In this document: one piece after another, positions 16,660 through 24,722 of the stretch
Position numbering within the stretch: position 1 is the first letter of the stretch
How the letters are laid out: each line of letters opens with the position of its first letter
Assembly (NCBI GenBank): GCA_963782255.1
Contig: CAWAIS010000001.1
Span: 3,038,001-3,102,000 of the forward strand
DNA length: 64,000 bases
Reading direction: 5' to 3'
DNA from: Roseiarcus sp963782255
GTDB taxonomy: Bacteria > Pseudomonadota > Alphaproteobacteria > Rhizobiales > Beijerinckiaceae
The notes under the pieces: model-generated
Databases searched by the model: none
The model's input: only the letters and a program-made list of their open reading frames with translations
Told to the model about the DNA's origin: nothing
Translations under genes and position numbers: made by a program

Positions 16660-17991
16660 TCACGCCTTCGTCCACGGCACGTCGTGCCCAAGCCGGGTCA
16701 GACGAACGAGCCCGAAGTGCCCGTAGAGGTGCGAGAGTGGATAGCTCCCGCCCCTTCGTCGCCTGACTTTGTGCTTGAAGCGCAACCACCGGCGCAACCG
16801 CATCGCCGCGTAAGCATCGAGCGCCCGATACGCCTTGCTGAAGGCGCCTACCGAAAAGTAGTTCGCCCATCCGCGCAGCGTGCGGTTCACTTTGCCCACC
16901 AGCGTTGTGGTCTCTTGCCATGTGCATGATCGCTCGGTCAGCGCGTGGACTTTCTCGACCGCGCGCTGAATGCTCTTCTTTGATGGCCGGTAGCCGATAC
17001 GAGCCTAACCGGTCTTCGCCGAGTACATCCTGCCGAACGTGTATCCCAGAAAGTCAAACTCTCCTTCCGGCACCTTGCAGATGCGCGTCTTCTCCTCGTT
17101 CACCGTCAGCTTCAGCTTGCCCATAATTTCCCGCAGTCGCTGCAAGGCTTCTTCGGCCTTGCCCCTTCTGCACAGGATCACGAGGTCGTCGGCGTAGGTC
17201 ACGAGCCGCGTGCCGAGGCTTCGCTCCAGCCCGAACATCTTCCATCCCAGCACGAACCGGCGCATGTAAATGTTCGCCAGCAAGGGTGAGATCGGCGAGC
17301 CCTGCGGAATGCCGCGCCGCTTGTCCCGCGCCTCGGTCGTACGTGTCCTCCGACCTCGATCGTCGGTTTCTTCCACGGGACAATCCAGCCACATCCTGAT
17401 CAGATGAAGCACGCGCCGATCGACGATGCGACGCGCAACCGACTTCAAGAGCTCGGCATGGGGAATGCTCCCGTAGTAGTCCGCGAGGTCCGCGTCCACG
17501 ACTTCCGGGTGGCCACGAAACAGCAGCTCCTCCACCTCGACCACCGCCTGCTGGGCGTTGCGCCCGGGGCGGTAGGCATAGAGTTCCGAGGGAAGGTCGG
17601 CCTCGAAGATCGGCTCCAGCACCAGCATCGCGGCTAGCATGCAGACCCGATCCCGCAAGGTTGAGATGCCCAGCGGCCTGAGTTTGCCGTTGGCCTTCGG
17701 TATGAAAACGCGTCTGATTGGGTCCGGTCGGTAAGTCTCCTGCCTGAGCGCAAGCGCCAGTTCGCCCAGCCATCGCTCGACCCCGTACGCCTCGACGGCC
17801 TCGAAGTCCTGACGGTCCACGCCCGGCGCGCCCTTGTTGGAGCGGCACTGGGCGTAGGCGTGCGCCAGAATGTCCTCGCGGCTGATCTTGTCGTAGAGGG
17901 CGTAGAAGCGGTAGCCGGGTTCAGCCTTCGCTTTCGCGTGCAACGCCGTCTGCAGTTTCTGAACGCTGTCCGGAGTTGATAGGTTGCCCAA
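16660..17991 (-). pseudogene. ltrA: Group II intron reverse transcriptase/maturase with one amber codon
   Basis: The protein opens MGNLSTPDSVQKLQTALHAK from a TTG at 17991 and has all core RT motifs, including GAPGVD, RPLGI, RRGIPQGSPISPLLANIYM and the catalytic YADD. At 17005-17007 a TAG replaces what should be a Gln codon (CAG) in FGRMYSAKTG-stop-ARIGYRPSKKS. The frame is then open to 16660 and encodes the rest of the maturase (RGWANYFSVGAF, YAAMRLRRWLRFKHK, GHFGLVRL). The full product would be about 442 residues, without an HNH endonuclease domain. A single C-to-T change explains the defect, so the insertion looks recent. The intron may still be mobilised by a relative. Confidence 0.9.
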
Positions 17992-18529
17992 TCTCCAGGT
18001 CCTTCACTACGTCTTGCGTCTGTCCTGAACTGAGGTCCCTTCCCTCCCCCCGGCGTTACCCGGCTTCCTCGGTACTACGAACCTCTCCGCCACCCATGAG
18101 CGCCCGGCCTCTCCCTCGCGGGCGTCCGGTTGATCATCCCTAACCACGCCCATGGGCTTCCCGTGTTGCGCGCGCTTTCCTTCCTGTACGTGCCGCCGCC
18201 AGTACCCCGGTGCAGCGACTGGGCGTCGTCTTCGCTCGTCTCACCCAGCCGTATCAGCCTTCCCCGAAATTGCGGTCGGGTCGGCCTGCACATCGTCCTT
18301 TTCGAGGCTTGCTCGGCGTTCACTCGGGTTGCGGCCCGCACACTCGCGCCGTCACCTATACGTGACGCGCTATACCGAAGGCTTCAGCCATTTCGTCACC
18401 TCCATGACTGCTCCGGTTGCTTCCGGCTGGAGCGTTCGCCGGGTGGGCCTCTCACCCACTGGAAAGCGCCGCCTTTCACGGCGCACGCAAAGAGCGGACA
18501 CTCACCGACGATGCTTACCGAGAGAGGCT

Positions 18530-18797
18530 GGTCATCGTGCAGTCCGCATCGGGTGGCTAGCCCCGATCGCAGCATTTTTGGCATAGCGGGTGACGAACAG
18601 ACCTTGATGTCGGGACGTGAGTCCCGGGCGGCGTCGACGACCTGCCGCCCATTCGTGGTGCCGGGCAATCCGATATGGGTGATGAGAAAATCGATCTGTG
18701 CGACCGGTCGGACCGGGGGTAGCGCCTCAAGGTCCGTTTCCGTCGAAGATCGCGCCCGGATTCGACAGATGAATTCGTTCCAGGACTTCCCCCACAA
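18530..18797 (-). pseudogene. Response-regulator receiver fragment, frameshifted
   Basis: The minus strand encodes IDFLITHIGLPGTTNGRQVVDAARDSRPDIKV, the phosphorylation-loop half of a receiver domain (TDIGLPG-type). The expected next residues (LFVTRYAKNAAIGAS) are found in another frame at 18548-18600, so the gene is frameshifted and then stops at a TGA. The N-terminal receiver half is not recognisable. The group II intron insertion point is about 40 bp beyond this stop. Confidence 0.65.
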
Positions 18798-18915
18798 GAA
18801 TGGTCGCCTGAATCGCCGTCACGTCTTCGGCAATGATGATCGCGTCTATGGAAAGTCGAAACATCGACCCAGTGCCATCGGTTGGTTCGGCCTCGATAAC
18901 GATCTGTCGAAACAT
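18727..18915 (-). CDS. Possible small protein or regulator fragment
   Basis: A 62-codon frame (MFRQIVIEAEPTDGTGSMFR, then LSIDAIIIAEDVTAIQATIL) ends just before the receiver fragment and overlaps it in another frame. It has a balanced composition, unlike shadow frames here. No family is recognised. A TTGACA lies about 15 bp upstream, but GGGGGAG is only two bases from the ATG. It may be the remains of the same regulator locus. Confidence 0.3.
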   Translation of the reverse strand: MFRQIVIEAEPTDGTGSMFRLSIDAIIIAEDVTAIQATILVGEVLERIHLSNPGAIFDGNGP

Positions 18916-19090
18916 GGCTCCCCCGTGTCAACTGTTTCAATTTCTCTGTTGCGCCGATCGGCGCTTCGACCCCACGGCGAAGTGCAAGCCAAAATTGCAT
19001 CCGCGGCCACGCACCATACGGTAGGGAAGAACTGCCGGCTGTTCACAATTGACCACATCCCCGGAAACGGTCGGCGGCGGTCGAGGCGCC

Positions 19091-19225
19091 CTAATCGCGC
19101 AGAACGACGCTCAGCAACGAACTGTGAACCTTCAGCTCCCCATTGTATTCGATAAAGCCGAGCTTCCTGAATTTGTTCATGAAGAAGCTCACGCGCGGCC
19201 GGGTCGTCCCTACCATCTCCGCAAG
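19091..19225 (-). pseudogene. Crp/Fnr regulator C-terminal fragment
   Basis: The minus strand reads LAEMVGTTRPRVSFFMNKFR, then KLGFIEYNGELKVHSSLLSV to a stop at 19091. This is the winged-helix end of Bradyrhizobium-type Crp/Fnr proteins, with the recognition helix at TTRPRVSFFM. The cyclic-nucleotide domain and the first part of the helix-turn-helix are missing. The fragment is joined directly to IS481 transposase sequence at about 19224, so a transposon-linked deletion removed the rest. Confidence 0.8.
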
Positions 19226-19940
19226 CGGTCTTGCGATCATAGAGCTTGGCGAAGGCGACCTTGGCGTAGGTGTCGATGAAGGTCTGCTGGTAGATGCGGC
19301 CAACCCCCTTCATGTTGCCGACGTAGAACGTATCCTGGGCGCCGCAATAGCCCGGACATTCGCTCTCGAACTCGCCATGCGCCTCCTTTTCGCTCTTGGC
19401 CTTCTCCAGCGCGGCCAGCTGGCTTTCGGTCAGAACCAGGCCTTCCTGGGCGACCTTGGCTTCGAGCGCCTTGAGCCGTTTCTTCATGGTTTCAAGATCA
19501 TGACGCTGCCAGACGCCGCGAACGCCGGCCGGAGAAATAGAGTGGCCGAGTTTGCGAAGCTCGTTGGCGATACGGATTTGGCCATAAGCCGGCTGGTCCA
19601 GCGAAAGCTCGACGATGATCGCCTCGACCTCGGGCGGCGTGCGGTTCTTCAGGATCGGCTTTCGCCGCGTCAGTTCCTGCAGCGCCAATTCGCCCCCGGC
19701 GTCGTAAAGTTCCTTGAAACGATAAAAGCTGTCGCGGCTATAGCCCATCATTTTGCAGGCCTGGCTGACGTTGCCGAGCTGCTTGGCCAACTCCAGCAAC
19801 CCAACCTTGGCGCGGATAATCTTCTGTTCCTTGGTCATCGTAGGTGTCCTCTCGAAACGCCGAGGCCAGGCGCTGCGAACCCCGACCACTCCGCGCCCGG
19901 CCTCGGCTTCCGCCTCAGCTATGACACCAACTGTCAGATT
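19224..19940 (-). mobile_element. IS481-type insertion sequence fragment with truncated transposase
   Basis: From an ATG at 19838 the frame encodes about 205 residues typical of IS481-family transposases: MTKEQKIIRAKVGLLELAKQ, GYSRDSFYRFKELYD and YQQTFIDTYAKVAFAKLYDRK. It contains the N-terminal helix-turn-helix and the first DDE Asp region only. At 19224 it breaks and reading continues into a crp/fnr fragment in the wrong frame, so the catalytic core is lost. The outer end near 19940 (TGCAGTAGTTAAGACTTAAT on the minus strand) abuts a truncated integrase gene. The element is not active. Confidence 0.8.
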
Positions 19941-19945
19941 AAGTC

Positions 19946-20170
19946 TTAACTACTGCAGTTGATCGAACCTGGGCTGATCTGCTGCTGCGCCAGATGCAAC
20001 TGAAAGCGGCGAAGGTCCTCCTTCGTCGCCGTATCGGGCGACCGGCCCAGGAAGGCCGTAAAGGTCCTGACGTGCCGGACGTAGTCCTTCTGCACCTTCT
20101 CCTTGAACCGACGCGCCGTCATGTCGTCGATCATGCGCTGACGCAGCGGGTTGATGGGCTTGTCGGACAT
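19946..20170 (-). pseudogene. Tyrosine recombinase (integrase) N-terminal fragment
   Basis: MSDKPINPLRQRMIDDMTAR, followed by KDYVRHVRTFTAFLGRSPDT and EDLRRFQLHLAQQQISPGSIN, is the SAM-like DNA-binding domain of the integrases that accompany IS91-type elements. AGGAG precedes the ATG at 20170. After SIN the gene is cut by the IS481 end, so the catalytic R-H-R-Y domain is absent and only 74 codons remain. Confidence 0.82.
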
Positions 20171-20189
20171 CGCGAAAGCTCCTGTCTCC

Positions 20190-20208
20190 CATGGGGTTGA
20201 ACCCCATG
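20190..20208. repeat. Perfect 9+1+9 palindrome upstream of the integrase fragment
   Basis: CATGGGGTT and AACCCCATG flank a single G, 20 bp upstream of the integrase start. It could be an operator or part of the end of the IS91-type element to which the integrase belonged. The rest of the gap up to 20453 shows no gene. Confidence 0.6.
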
Positions 20209-20453
20209 ATTCTGAGACAGTCCTGGCCTCGTCCGACCCAGCTTCCCGCGCTGCCCTCGCCGCAGCTACCGCGCGAGCGGTTTAGTCCTAACGTCGATTC
20301 CCGACGTTCAATCGCTCGCGGCAAACTCCCGCTCAGGGTCGAAGGCGGTCAGGGCGATCTCTTAGGGCCGGGCTTTACCTGATCAAGCTCGGCCATGACG
20401 AAAAACCGAAGGGGAATGCGCGACCCACAGCCAACGCCATTAGAGCCAGACTC

Positions 20454-21263
20454 TCACTTCAGATCCACCCGAAACTCGGACGCCTCGATCACGGTCGTGC
20501 CGATCATCGTGCGGGCCGAGATGCGGAACGGCATCAGCACGTGGTCGCTCTCGATCGGCGCGAGCCAGACCTCGAGGTCCTTGTTCTCCGCCATGAACTT
20601 GGTCGCGGGCCGGTTGCGCCGATGGCCGGAGATGGGGATGTAGCGCGCGGCGCAGACTGCGACCGGGCCGTCGTAGCCCTTCGCCTTCGCCATGCGCTCG
20701 CCGACGTAGGTGAGACTGATGTCGAAGCGCGTGTAGCCGTCGAAGATCGGAATCTTCCGGTTGCAGGCGCCGGGCCCGACGATCGACCCGGAAGCGGGCG
20801 CGGAGATGACGAGAGCGCCGACCGGATCGACGATGTTCTGCTCGTCGTGCGGTCCGAGCGGCACGCGGTCGGGCCTGTCCTCGTACGGCGGGGCGATGTC
20901 GACGCCGGTCACCGCATTGTCGGCCAGCGCCATGCGGATCGTCCTCGTCATGTTCGCGTTGGCGGCGATCGTCGCGAACGTCGCCGGCGAGACGTGGCCC
21001 TCGACGATTGCGCCGTGGCCAGCCGAGGCGCCCCGCGCGTTCGAGAAGAGCTTGGCCAACCCCGTGAGCTTCGCATCGGCTAGGATCGTGTAGCTCGTGG
21101 GGCTGAGCTCGGCGTCGAGGTTGGCGTCGCCGATCGGCAGTCCGACCAGCGAAACGCGGTAGCTGGCATGCAGAACATCGGCGCGCGCGCTGGTGCCGCA
21201 GACGATCGCCGCCGCGGCTGCGACTGACAATCCCAAGCGCGCCCAGATTGATCGCGGCTTCAT
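20454..21263 (-). CDS. DUF3108 periplasmic protein
   Basis: The 269-residue protein from the ATG at 21263 (MKPRSIWARLGLSVAAAAAI) has a clear signal peptide ending near SARA-DVLHA. The mature part has the alternating beta pattern of DUF3108 (ADVLHASYRVSLVGLPIGDA, then VYVGERMAKAKGYDGPVAVC). Such proteins sit in the periplasm with unknown function, possibly lipid- or carbohydrate-related. The frame extends upstream to 21488, but the extension is Arg/Ser-rich and lacks a signal peptide. It is divergent from the GNAT gene. Confidence 0.82.
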   Translation of the reverse strand: MKPRSIWARLGLSVAAAAAIVCGTSARADVLHASYRVSLVGLPIGDANLDAELSPTSYTILADAKLTGLAKLFSNARGASAGHGAIVEGHVSPATFATIAANANMTRTIRMALADNAVTGVDIAPPYEDRPDRVPLGPHDEQNIVDPVGALVISAPASGSIVGPGACNRKIPIFDGYTRFDISLTYVGERMAKAKGYDGPVAVCAARYIPISGHRRNRPATKFMAENKDLEVWLAPIESDHVLMPFRISARTMIGTTVIEASEFRVDLK

Positions 21264-21432
21264 CAACTCGAAGACTCCGGCCCAAATGCTTGCCGCGAAT
21301 TGAATGGCGATTGCGCAAAAATTCCGGCGCGAATGCGCCAACTCAGAGGCCAACCCGCGCCAGCAAAAAAGTCTTAAAGGCCCGCTGTCAAGGTCTTGCG
21401 GCCCGGCGTCGCGCCGACTTAACATCGTCCCC

Positions 21433-21939
21433 ATGGTCGAGACGGTCATTACCATTCGCACAGCTCGGCTCGGCGACGAGGACGACATCGCCGCGGTTCA
21501 TGACGCAGCCTGGCGCGAGGCCTATCGCGGCGTCATCCCTGGCCGGGAGCTCGAGCGCATGATCGCGCGGCGCGGGCCGGCCTGGTGGCGCCTCGCGATC
21601 GCGCGTCGGACGCCTCTGCTCGTGCTCGAATTCAGCGAATCCGTTGTCGGCTACGTGAGCTACGGGCGCAACCGCGTCCCGGCGCTGGGTTTCGGGGGCG
21701 AGATTTTCGAGCTTTATCTTGCGCCGGAATGCCAGGGCTGCGGCTTTGGCCGGCGGATGTTCGAAGCGGCTCGCAAGGATCTCGCCGGCCACGGCTATGG
21801 CAATCTCGTCGTCTGGGCGCTGGCGGACAATGAGCGCGCCGTCTCGTTCTACCTGCGGCTCGGCGGACGGGTTGTGCGCCGCGCGCATGAGACTTTCGGC
21901 GGGCAGGAGCGCGAACGCGTCGCTTTCGGCTTTAGCTGA
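21433..21939 (+). CDS. GNAT family N-acetyltransferase
   Basis: This acetyltransferase of 168 residues (MVETVITIRTARLGDEDDIA) has the acetyl-CoA-binding motif GEIFELYLAPECQGCGFGRRMFEAARKD compressed as YLAPECQGCGFGRRMFEA (Q-x-x-G-x-G/A) and the C-terminal ALADNERAVSFYLRLGGRVV typical of the RimI branch. The substrate is unknown. It lies 63 bp upstream of the pyrophosphatase gene on the same strand. Confidence 0.88.
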   Translation: MVETVITIRTARLGDEDDIAAVHDAAWREAYRGVIPGRELERMIARRGPAWWRLAIARRTPLLVLEFSESVVGYVSYGRNRVPALGFGGEIFELYLAPECQGCGFGRRMFEAARKDLAGHGYGNLVVWALADNERAVSFYLRLGGRVVRRAHETFGGQERERVAFGFS

Positions 21940-22002
21940 GCGGCCATCGCCCCTATAAGGGGCGGAAACGCCCGCTCACCCCGCGGGATTGGAGCGCCCG
22001 AC

Positions 22003-22539
22003 GTGAACCTCAACGCTGTAACCATCGGCAAAGACGCGCCGCACGACGTCAACGTTGTGATCGAAGTGCCTATCGGCGGCGAGCCGATCAAGTACGAGAT
22101 GGACAAGGACAGCGGCGCGCTGGTCGTCGACCGCTTTCTCTACACGTCCATGCGCTATCCCGGAAATTACGGCTTCATCCCGCACACATTGTCGGACGAC
22201 GGCGATCCATGCGACGTTGTCGTCGCCAATACGCGCGCAATCGTCCCAGGCGCCGTCATGAGCTGCAAGATCGTCGGCGTTCTTTTGATGGAGGACGAAC
22301 ACGGCGGCGACGAAAAGCTCCTCGCCGTGCCCTCGACGAAGCTCACCCAGCGCTACGCGCACGTGAATAACTACTCGGACCTGCCGGAAATCACGATCCG
22401 TCAGATCGAGCATTTCTTTGCGCACTACAAGGATCTCGAGCCGAACAAGTGGGTGAAGATCATCCGCTGGGGCGACGCCGAGGAGGCGCGCAAGCTCGTT
22501 ATGGAGGGCGTCGAGCGGGCGAAGGCGGCCAAGGGCTGA
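22003..22539 (+). CDS. ppa: Inorganic pyrophosphatase (soluble, family I)
   Basis: The 178-residue enzyme hydrolyses pyrophosphate to drive biosynthesis. The metal-binding signature DDGDPCDVVV is present, with KYEMDKDSGALVVDRFLYTS and YPGNYGFIPHT upstream. Length is normal for bacterial family I enzymes. The GTG start at 22003 (GTGAACCTCAACG) follows a short GC-rich leader. It is a housekeeping gene that sits between the GNAT gene and a Fic module. Confidence 0.95.
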   Translation: MNLNAVTIGKDAPHDVNVVIEVPIGGEPIKYEMDKDSGALVVDRFLYTSMRYPGNYGFIPHTLSDDGDPCDVVVANTRAIVPGAVMSCKIVGVLLMEDEHGGDEKLLAVPSTKLTQRYAHVNNYSDLPEITIRQIEHFFAHYKDLEPNKWVKIIRWGDAEEARKLVMEGVERAKAAKG

Positions 22540-22750
22540 CGCTCCTCTCCGCCATCTACCGCCGTCTTTTGCACCAACAGCGCTCCTCCGCGCGCGTTCG
22601 AAGCGTACGCGGGGTGCATCGAAGCCCTTTGAAGTTGGGCTTGGACCTCAAGCTCTTGCATACGAGTCACCTCGGCGCCACCTATGCCGCAAGGAGTTGT
22701 AAACAGCACCGCTTTATGGTCTGTTGGCATCCCGAATCTGGGAGAGGTCA

Positions 22751-22942
22751 ATGACTAAGTCGTTGGAATTGCTTATCGAGGCAGCAAGAAAAGCGGCTCC
22801 ATCTCCCCAGCAGCAAGAGGAACAGCGGCGGAGCTTTGCTTACGGAAATACCGCCTTCGAGAACAGCCTCATAACCAGACAAATAGTCGACGAGCAGGCT
22901 GAGGCTATCGCCCGTGAGCGAGACCAGCAACGTCGGCGGTGA
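22751..22942 (+). CDS. VbhA/FicA-like antitoxin
   Basis: This 63-residue protein (MTKSLELLIEAARKAAPSPQ) carries SFAYGNTAFENSLITRQIVD. This matches the helix that inserts its Glu (E in FEN) into the active site of Fic AMP-transferases in the VbhA family; the usual Ser/Thr four residues before the Glu is Asn here. It overlaps the fic gene by 29 bp, the standard arrangement for class I Fic modules. GAGAGGTCA precedes the ATG at 22751. The protein should keep the Fic enzyme inactive by blocking gamma-phosphate placement. Confidence 0.8.
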   Translation: MTKSLELLIEAARKAAPSPQQQEEQRRSFAYGNTAFENSLITRQIVDEQAEAIARERDQQRRR

Positions 22943-23627
22943 ACGTCGCGACAGTGTTGCTCTTGAACCGGAAGTAATTAAGGATCCGATCAAGCGCGCA
23001 GAGGCGGAGGCTGCGAATGGCCTTCGCCAGTTCGACGCCGGCAAGAACGCCGCACAGGAGGCGCTTGATCGGATATCGAACAGCGACTTCCGATTTAGGC
23101 TAAGGCCATCGCTTATCCTCGGGCTCAATCGCGAGGCGCTGGCTGGCATAAGCCAATTTGCCGGAAATTACCGGCCATCCGACGTATCGATACACAAGAG
23201 CAAGCACACTCCGCCCGGCGCTCATCTCGTTCCGACGCTCGTGGAAGACATGTGCGACTACGTTAACGACCATTGGTCATCGGAGACGCCAATTCACTTG
23301 GCCGCATATCTGATGTGGCGACTGAACTGGATACATCCGTTCGCGGACGGCAACGGCCGAACCTCGCGCATCACATCATATGTGGCCTTGATGATCAGAA
23401 CCGGCTTCATCCTGCCGGGTTCGCCAACAATCCCCGATCAAATTGTATCCAATCGCAGCAGCTATTTCCGGGCGCTCGATGAAGCCGATGCCGCATGCAA
23501 GGAAGGCCGGATAGACGTATCTGTGATGGAGGAACTACTCGCGGGAATGCTGGCAAGGCAATTGGCGGGTTTCTATCGGTCAGCCGGAGGCAAGCTGCCA
23601 CCTGGCGTGGACCTGAATTCCCTTTAG
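22914..23627 (+). CDS. fic: Fic domain AMP-transferase toxin
   Basis: The 237-residue protein begins with a GTG at 22914 inside the antitoxin gene. The catalytic Fic motif is complete: HPFADGNGRTSR (HxFx[D/E]GNGRxxR), near residue 143. The flap region upstream (PPGAHLVPTLVEDMCDYVND) is present. Fic enzymes transfer AMP from ATP to target proteins; relatives of VbhT modify type II topoisomerases. No type IV secretion signal (BID domain) is seen, so it probably acts within the cell. Its stop overlaps the stop of the convergent nucleoside hydrolase gene by 4 bp. Confidence 0.88.
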   Translation: MSETSNVGGERRDSVALEPEVIKDPIKRAEAEAANGLRQFDAGKNAAQEALDRISNSDFRFRLRPSLILGLNREALAGISQFAGNYRPSDVSIHKSKHTPPGAHLVPTLVEDMCDYVNDHWSSETPIHLAAYLMWRLNWIHPFADGNGRTSRITSYVALMIRTGFILPGSPTIPDQIVSNRSSYFRALDEADAACKEGRIDVSVMEELLAGMLARQLAGFYRSAGGKLPPGVDLNSL

Positions 23628-24634
23628 CCGTGATCCCCGCGGCGCGGCGAGACGATGGTTCCCCCGGCGAGTCTCGCCATCGCGTCGAAGAACCTCTTCC
23701 GGAATCGCTCCGTGTCGACCGCGACGGCGACCTCCGTGTTGGCGAGACGGCCCCATTGGCCGCGCCAGTCGGGGATGGTCGCCCCGGTTGTGAGTCGCCC
23801 GCTCGTCTCGACGTCGACCGCGGCGCACCGCGTTTCGATAAGCGACGGATCGAGCGCGACCGCCACGGCGAGCGGATCGTGCATGATGAAGATCCGCCGT
23901 CCGTGCTCCTTCTCCATCCGCTCGAAATAATAGCGCGCCGCGTCCTCGACGAAGCGCGCCAATGGCGTCGCCTTGACCCTGGGATTGGCGCTGAACGCGG
24001 CGAGGTCGCTCTCGTCGAACGTCGTCTTGCGGGTGACGTCGAGTCCGACGGCGACCACAGGCGTTCCCCCGACGCCGCCGAACGCGCGAAAAACAATCCG
24101 CGCCGCCTCCGGATCATGCCAGATGTTGAACTCGGCGCTGGGGGTCACGTTTCCCGGTTCGGCGTAAGCGCCTCCCATGATGACGAAGCGCTTGACGAGA
24201 CTCGGCAGCTCCGGCTCGCGCATGACGGCGAGCGCAATGTTGGTCAAGGGCCCGGTCGCGACGAGGATGAGCCGGCCCGCGCGCGCGCGCGCAGCCGCGA
24301 CGATCGCGTCGACCGCGTGGAGCGCGTTGGCCGGCTCGCGCGGCTCGGGCAGGACGGCATAGCCCAGCCCGGTCGCGCCGTGGACATGTCTCGCGTCCGC
24401 CGCGGGGTTGGAGAGCGAGGTCGCGGCGCCCGGCCAGACCGCGATCCCGCCGAACCCTGCGAGCGCCAGGACCGCCCGGGTGTTGCGCGTCGCCGCCGTT
24501 AGGCTGACGTTGCCGACGACGGTGGAGACGCCGAGGATGCGCGCGTGCGCCTCCGAGCAGGCATAGAGCAGGCCGAGCGCGTCATCGATGCCGGTATCGA
24601 CGTCGATGACGAGAGGGTCTGTTTCCTGGGACAT
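23624..24634 (-). CDS. Inosine-uridine preferring nucleoside hydrolase
   Basis: The 336-residue enzyme from the ATG at 24634 (MSQETDPLVIDVDTGIDDAL) has the calcium-binding motif DVDTGIDDA of IunH/RihA-type hydrolases and the conserved NIWHDPEAARIVF and FIMHDPLAVAVALDP motifs. It cleaves the N-glycosidic bond of ribonucleosides for salvage. An in-frame TTG-like extension to 24673 lacks a better ribosome-binding site. It is 88 bp downstream of the MATE gene on the same strand and converges with fic. Confidence 0.9.
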   Translation of the reverse strand: MSQETDPLVIDVDTGIDDALGLLYACSEAHARILGVSTVVGNVSLTAATRNTRAVLALAGFGGIAVWPGAATSLSNPAADARHVHGATGLGYAVLPEPREPANALHAVDAIVAAARARAGRLILVATGPLTNIALAVMREPELPSLVKRFVIMGGAYAEPGNVTPSAEFNIWHDPEAARIVFRAFGGVGGTPVVAVGLDVTRKTTFDESDLAAFSANPRVKATPLARFVEDAARYYFERMEKEHGRRIFIMHDPLAVAVALDPSLIETRCAAVDVETSGRLTTGATIPDWRGQWGRLANTEVAVAVDTERFRKRFFDAMARLAGGTIVSPRRGDHG

Positions 24635-24722
24635 GGGAAGCCATTCTCTGAAGCGGCGCCGCGCCAGCCCCATTCATGGCCTCGCACGGACGCATTCGTC
24701 AAACGTCTGGCGGGACGCGCCA

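Larger units (their letters stand above)
16500..18486 (-). mobile_element. Group II intron, about 1,987 bp, both ends identifiable
   Basis: On the minus strand the 5' end GTGCGCC at 18486 matches the GUGYG consensus, and the 3' end CTACTCTAC finishes at 16500. Between them lie a 5' ribozyme region, a reverse transcriptase/maturase gene and a clear domain V at 16615-16647. Domain VI pairs GTGTGG near 16596 with CCACAC near 16511. Removing it joins TCCGCTCTTTGC to GCATTGACGCC. The site lies in decayed, apparently non-coding sequence next to a broken response regulator. Confidence 0.82.
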
